From: Candidatus Dojkabacteria bacterium CG_4_10_14_0_2_um_filter_Dojkabacteria_WS6_41_15
GTDB lineage: Bacteria > Patescibacteriota > Dojkabacteria > GCA-002793355
Direction of reading: 5' to 3'
DNA: 12,438 nt
Assembly (NCBI GenBank): GCA_002793355.1
Contig: PFQB01000087.1
Span: 1-12,438 of the forward strand
Numbering within the stretch: position 1 is the first letter of the stretch; every line of letters begins with the position of its first letter. The notes under the pieces were generated by a model. It had not been told where the DNA came from, did no database searches, and worked only from the letters and a program-made list of their open reading frames with translations. A program made the translations under genes and the position numbers. Of this stretch, positions 11,618 through 12,438 are shown piece by piece.

Positions 11618-12100
11618 ATGAAGGCAGAAATGAAAAGGTTGTTGGATATGTTGTTAACCAAGGAAATAACCATTAAAGGAAAGGTGAAGTTGGTCTTGGG
11701 AATGGCGCGTTTTGCCACAGTGAATTCTCCAGCTGCTGAATATGTAAAAGTCTCTTTTACCGACGGTTCAGGTATGTATTTCTTGCTGGACGAAGTCGCG
11801 ATCTTCTATTTTGACCAAAAAATCGGAACGACGGAAGGAATAACTGATGAAATGATAGGCAGTATTCGAGAAATAACCTGGAACGGAAAATTATTTACTG
11901 TAACGAATCCTAACGATTATCAATACGTGAAGGAATTCTATTTGGGCACAATTGAGAACCTGGAAGGTGACGTTCGGTTTTCTGATTATGAGGACATTAA
12001 CGGTAATGTCTTGAGTCTCGGATTGAATATGTTCGAGGGTAAAAGAGATGACGTATTTGCTAAACCTTTGTCTTTTGAAGATATAACCGGTTTAGTGTAA
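11618..12100 (+). CDS. Hypothetical protein, 160 aa
   Basis: A soluble acidic protein, probably mostly beta strand from residue 20 on (for example AEYVKVSFTDGSGMYFLLDE and VAIFYFDQKIG), after an N-terminal basic helix (MKAEMKRLLDMLLTK). It has no Cys, no signal peptide and no membrane segment. The pattern of alternating hydrophobics with DG turns vaguely recalls DUF4178-like beta domains; that is a weak impression, not a call. ATG 11618 is supported by a TACAAT box 5 nt upstream with a -35. It is divergent from, and may be co-regulated with, the membrane protein. A strong hairpin follows 25 nt after its stop. Confidence 0.75.
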   Translation: MKAEMKRLLDMLLTKEITIKGKVKLVLGMARFATVNSPAAEYVKVSFTDGSGMYFLLDEVAIFYFDQKIGTTEGITDEMIGSIREITWNGKLFTVTNPNDYQYVKEFYLGTIENLEGDVRFSDYEDINGNVLSLGLNMFEGKRDDVFAKPLSFEDITGLV

Positions 12101-12125
12101 TTATCTTCGTTCTTTGTTGGAGGTT

Positions 12126-12169
12126 GTGTCTTTTGCTGTGGGAAACCTTGTATTTACAGCAAAAGGCAC
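12126..12169. terminator. Strong 14-bp hairpin in a convergent gap
   Basis: GTGTCTTTTGCTGT (12126-12139) pairs over its full length with ACAGCAAAAGGCAC (12156-12169), including one G-U pair, with a 16-nt loop. It lies between the stop at 12100 and the convergent 52-aa frame, where a two-way terminator would be expected. No T-run follows on either strand, so it may work as a 3'-end stabiliser instead. Confidence 0.5.
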
Positions 12170-12181
12170 TGGTAACTATCC

Positions 12182-12340
12182 TTATGGTCTACGTTCGTTC
12201 ACTGACCTGAAGTCTGCATGCAGGGCATCTTCGACAGTGTGGCGAGTAAGGAAGTCGATAATATCTTTTTGTAGTGCGTGAACCTGAGTCTTTATGCTTG
12301 CTTTGGTCACGCCTTCGCTAGTTACTTTTTGTTTTTTCAT
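12182..12340 (-). CDS. Possible small protein, 52 aa
   Basis: ATG 12340 to TAA 12182-12184. The product starts MKKQKVTSEGVTKASIKTQV and has a plausible amphipathic helical segment (about 14-42, with LQKDIIDFL and VEDAL), a typical look for a small soluble or DNA-associated protein, but I recognise no family. It fills the gap to a strong hairpin sensibly, and its composition is protein-like. Against it: no clear -10 at the usual 5-8 nt (only TACTAC at 12347-12352) and no Shine-Dalgarno. It may be a small gene or a chance frame. Confidence 0.45.
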   Translation of the reverse strand: MKKQKVTSEGVTKASIKTQVHALQKDIIDFLTRHTVEDALHADFRSVNERRP

Positions 12341-12363
12341 GAAAGGGTAGTAATTAAATTAGC

Positions 12364-12387
12364 TCTTTACCAGTTTTCTAGTAAAGA
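12364..12387. repeat. Inverted repeat upstream of the 52-aa frame
   Basis: TCTTTACcAG (12364-12373) pairs with CTaGTAAAGA (12378-12387), 9 of 10 positions, around a TTTT loop. It lies 24 nt upstream of ATG 12340, a place for an operator or a leader hairpin of that frame. Confidence 0.35.
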
Positions 12388-12438
12388 ATAAATGTATCAA
12401 TAGGCAACAAATTAATTAAGCTATATTCAACTGTATAC

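Noticed and set aside
1..12438. CRISPR array, insertion sequence, prophage or toxin-antitoxin module
   Set aside because: No regularly spaced repeats, no transposase or integrase frame, no phage structural genes and no paired small genes of that type were found.
1..12438. Alternative genetic code with TGA read as glycine
   Set aside because: Recognised genes end normally at TGA, TAG or TAA, the TrmB-family gene at TGA, and no conserved frame needs TGA read-through.

Overview
The window is a compact stretch of bacterial chromosome at roughly 40% GC by eye, with short intergenic gaps. It carries nine intact genes with a recognisable family or a clear gene structure, one long orphan reading frame, two small reading frames, one decayed gene and one probable stand-alone non-coding RNA. 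A TrmB-family regulator, Shine-Dalgarno-poor starts and the mix of small metabolic and hypothetical genes suggest an uncultured lineage of the Candidate Phyla Radiation (Patescibacteria). That placement is inference: there is no rRNA or other marker here. TGA, TAG and TAA all end genes, so the code is standard (table 11), which argues against Gracilibacteria/SR1.

Layout. 1-340 has no gene but holds a REP-like palindrome and further hairpins. 341-1078 (-) is an unrecognised 245-aa frame. 1232-2008 (-) is a TrmB-type regulator, divergent from an ornithine cyclodeaminase/mu-crystallin-family gene (2092-3024, +), which is followed by an alpha/beta hydrolase (3042-3803, +). A minus-strand block follows: adenosine-deaminase-like hydrolase (3895-4884), M29 aminopeptidase (4903-6120) and lysine-6-aminotransferase-like class III aminotransferase (6184-7608). 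The last is preceded by a strong promoter, a 30-codon frame and an attenuator-like hairpin. Next come a frameshifted PAP2 phosphatase remnant (7844-8078, +) and a conserved-looking hypothetical protein (8117-8965, +) that seems to start at CTG. A ~190-nt structured RNA with its own promoter and terminator lies at 9046-9236. The right side has an SDR reductase, a patatin-like phospholipase, a convergent four-helix membrane protein, a divergent 160-aa protein and a 52-aa frame.

How the genes may work together. The left half looks like a scavenging or amino-acid-conversion neighbourhood: an aminopeptidase frees amino acids, the aminotransferase and the cyclodeaminase-family enzyme act on amino acids or cyclic imines, and the deaminase-like enzyme acts on purines or a related compound. 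The TrmB regulator is well placed to control the cyclodeaminase gene. The SDR and patatin may form a small lipid-related pair. All pathway links are inferred.

The most striking sequence-level pattern is promoter placement. At ten starts a TAnnnT -10 box lies only 5-8 nt before the start codon, which predicts largely leaderless mRNAs. The same rule picks the starts of several genes and reveals the 30-codon frame upstream of the aminotransferase. The best candidates for undescribed biology are the 9046-9236 RNA and the aminotransferase leader.
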